Positions 13,784 to 13,784 of a stretch of DNA of 13,784 bases are shown here, piece after piece. The DNA lies in assembly GCA_044433285.1 (NCBI GenBank), contig JAWXTU010000064.1, positions 1 through 13,784 on the forward strand, given 5' to 3'. The position numbers and the translations under genes were made by a program. Positions within the stretch are counted from its first letter, which is position 1, and each line of letters starts with the position of its first letter. The notes below the pieces were generated by a model. The model searched no databases and had not been told where the DNA came from. It saw nothing but the letters and a program-made list of their open reading frames with translations. The stretch comes from Aphodosoma sp044433285. Its GTDB lineage: Bacteria > Bacteroidota > Bacteroidia > Bacteroidales > Paludibacteraceae.

Positions 13784-13784
13784 C

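Overview
The window is AT-rich, and every convincing gene is on the minus strand, so transcription runs from high to low coordinates. Several signs point to Bacteroidota, most likely Bacteroidales: IS3-family and IS30-family termini of Bacteroides-like type, A-rich leaders with no strong Shine-Dalgarno, a lipoprotein with YD-type repeats, and low GC. I cannot name a genus.

Layout in transcription order. At 13784-13676 is the C-terminal end of an IS30-family transposase. About 25 bp after its stop begins a GrpE-like gene (13651-12893). Next come two paralogous, lid-less Hsp70 (DnaK-like) genes (12686-11013 and 10758-9094). A near-identical 165-bp palindromic element lies just upstream of each Hsp70 start, in opposite orientations, so the first Hsp70 gene sits between inverted repeats. 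A hairpin follows the first Hsp70 gene. From the second Hsp70 gene onward the genes are tightly packed (gaps of 5, 6, 4 and 25 nt): a zinc-ribbon plus fibronectin-III protein (9088-6404), a zinc-ribbon GTPase (6397-5201), a protein resembling GTPase-associated protein 1, GAP1 (5196-2821), and a lipoprotein/multi-pass membrane protein ending in a second zinc-ribbon GTPase domain (2795-276). A perfect 14-bp hairpin, a possible 30-residue membrane peptide (207-115) and the 5' end of an IS3-family element (111-1) close the window.

Interpretation. This looks like an accessory, IS-flanked gene system built on two NTPase types: Hsp70/GrpE, and a pair of TRAFAC-like GTPases with a GAP1-like partner. 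GAP1 and paired GTPases ('DO-GTPase') are known from comparative genomics as parts of predicted NTP-dependent conflict (defence-like) systems. A plausible reading is that the membrane GTPase senses envelope events through its periplasmic YD-repeat region, the soluble GTPase and GAP1 protein relay or regulate the signal, and the Hsp70s with GrpE and the zinc-ribbon/FN3 scaffold control assembly or client folding. That mechanism is inference. No nuclease, toxin or classical effector domain is recognisable, and no J-domain protein is present.

The gene-free stretches (1-275, 10759-11012, 12687-12892) are covered by the IS end, small ORF, hairpins and palindromic repeats listed. I saw no rRNA, tRNA, CRISPR array or riboswitch.
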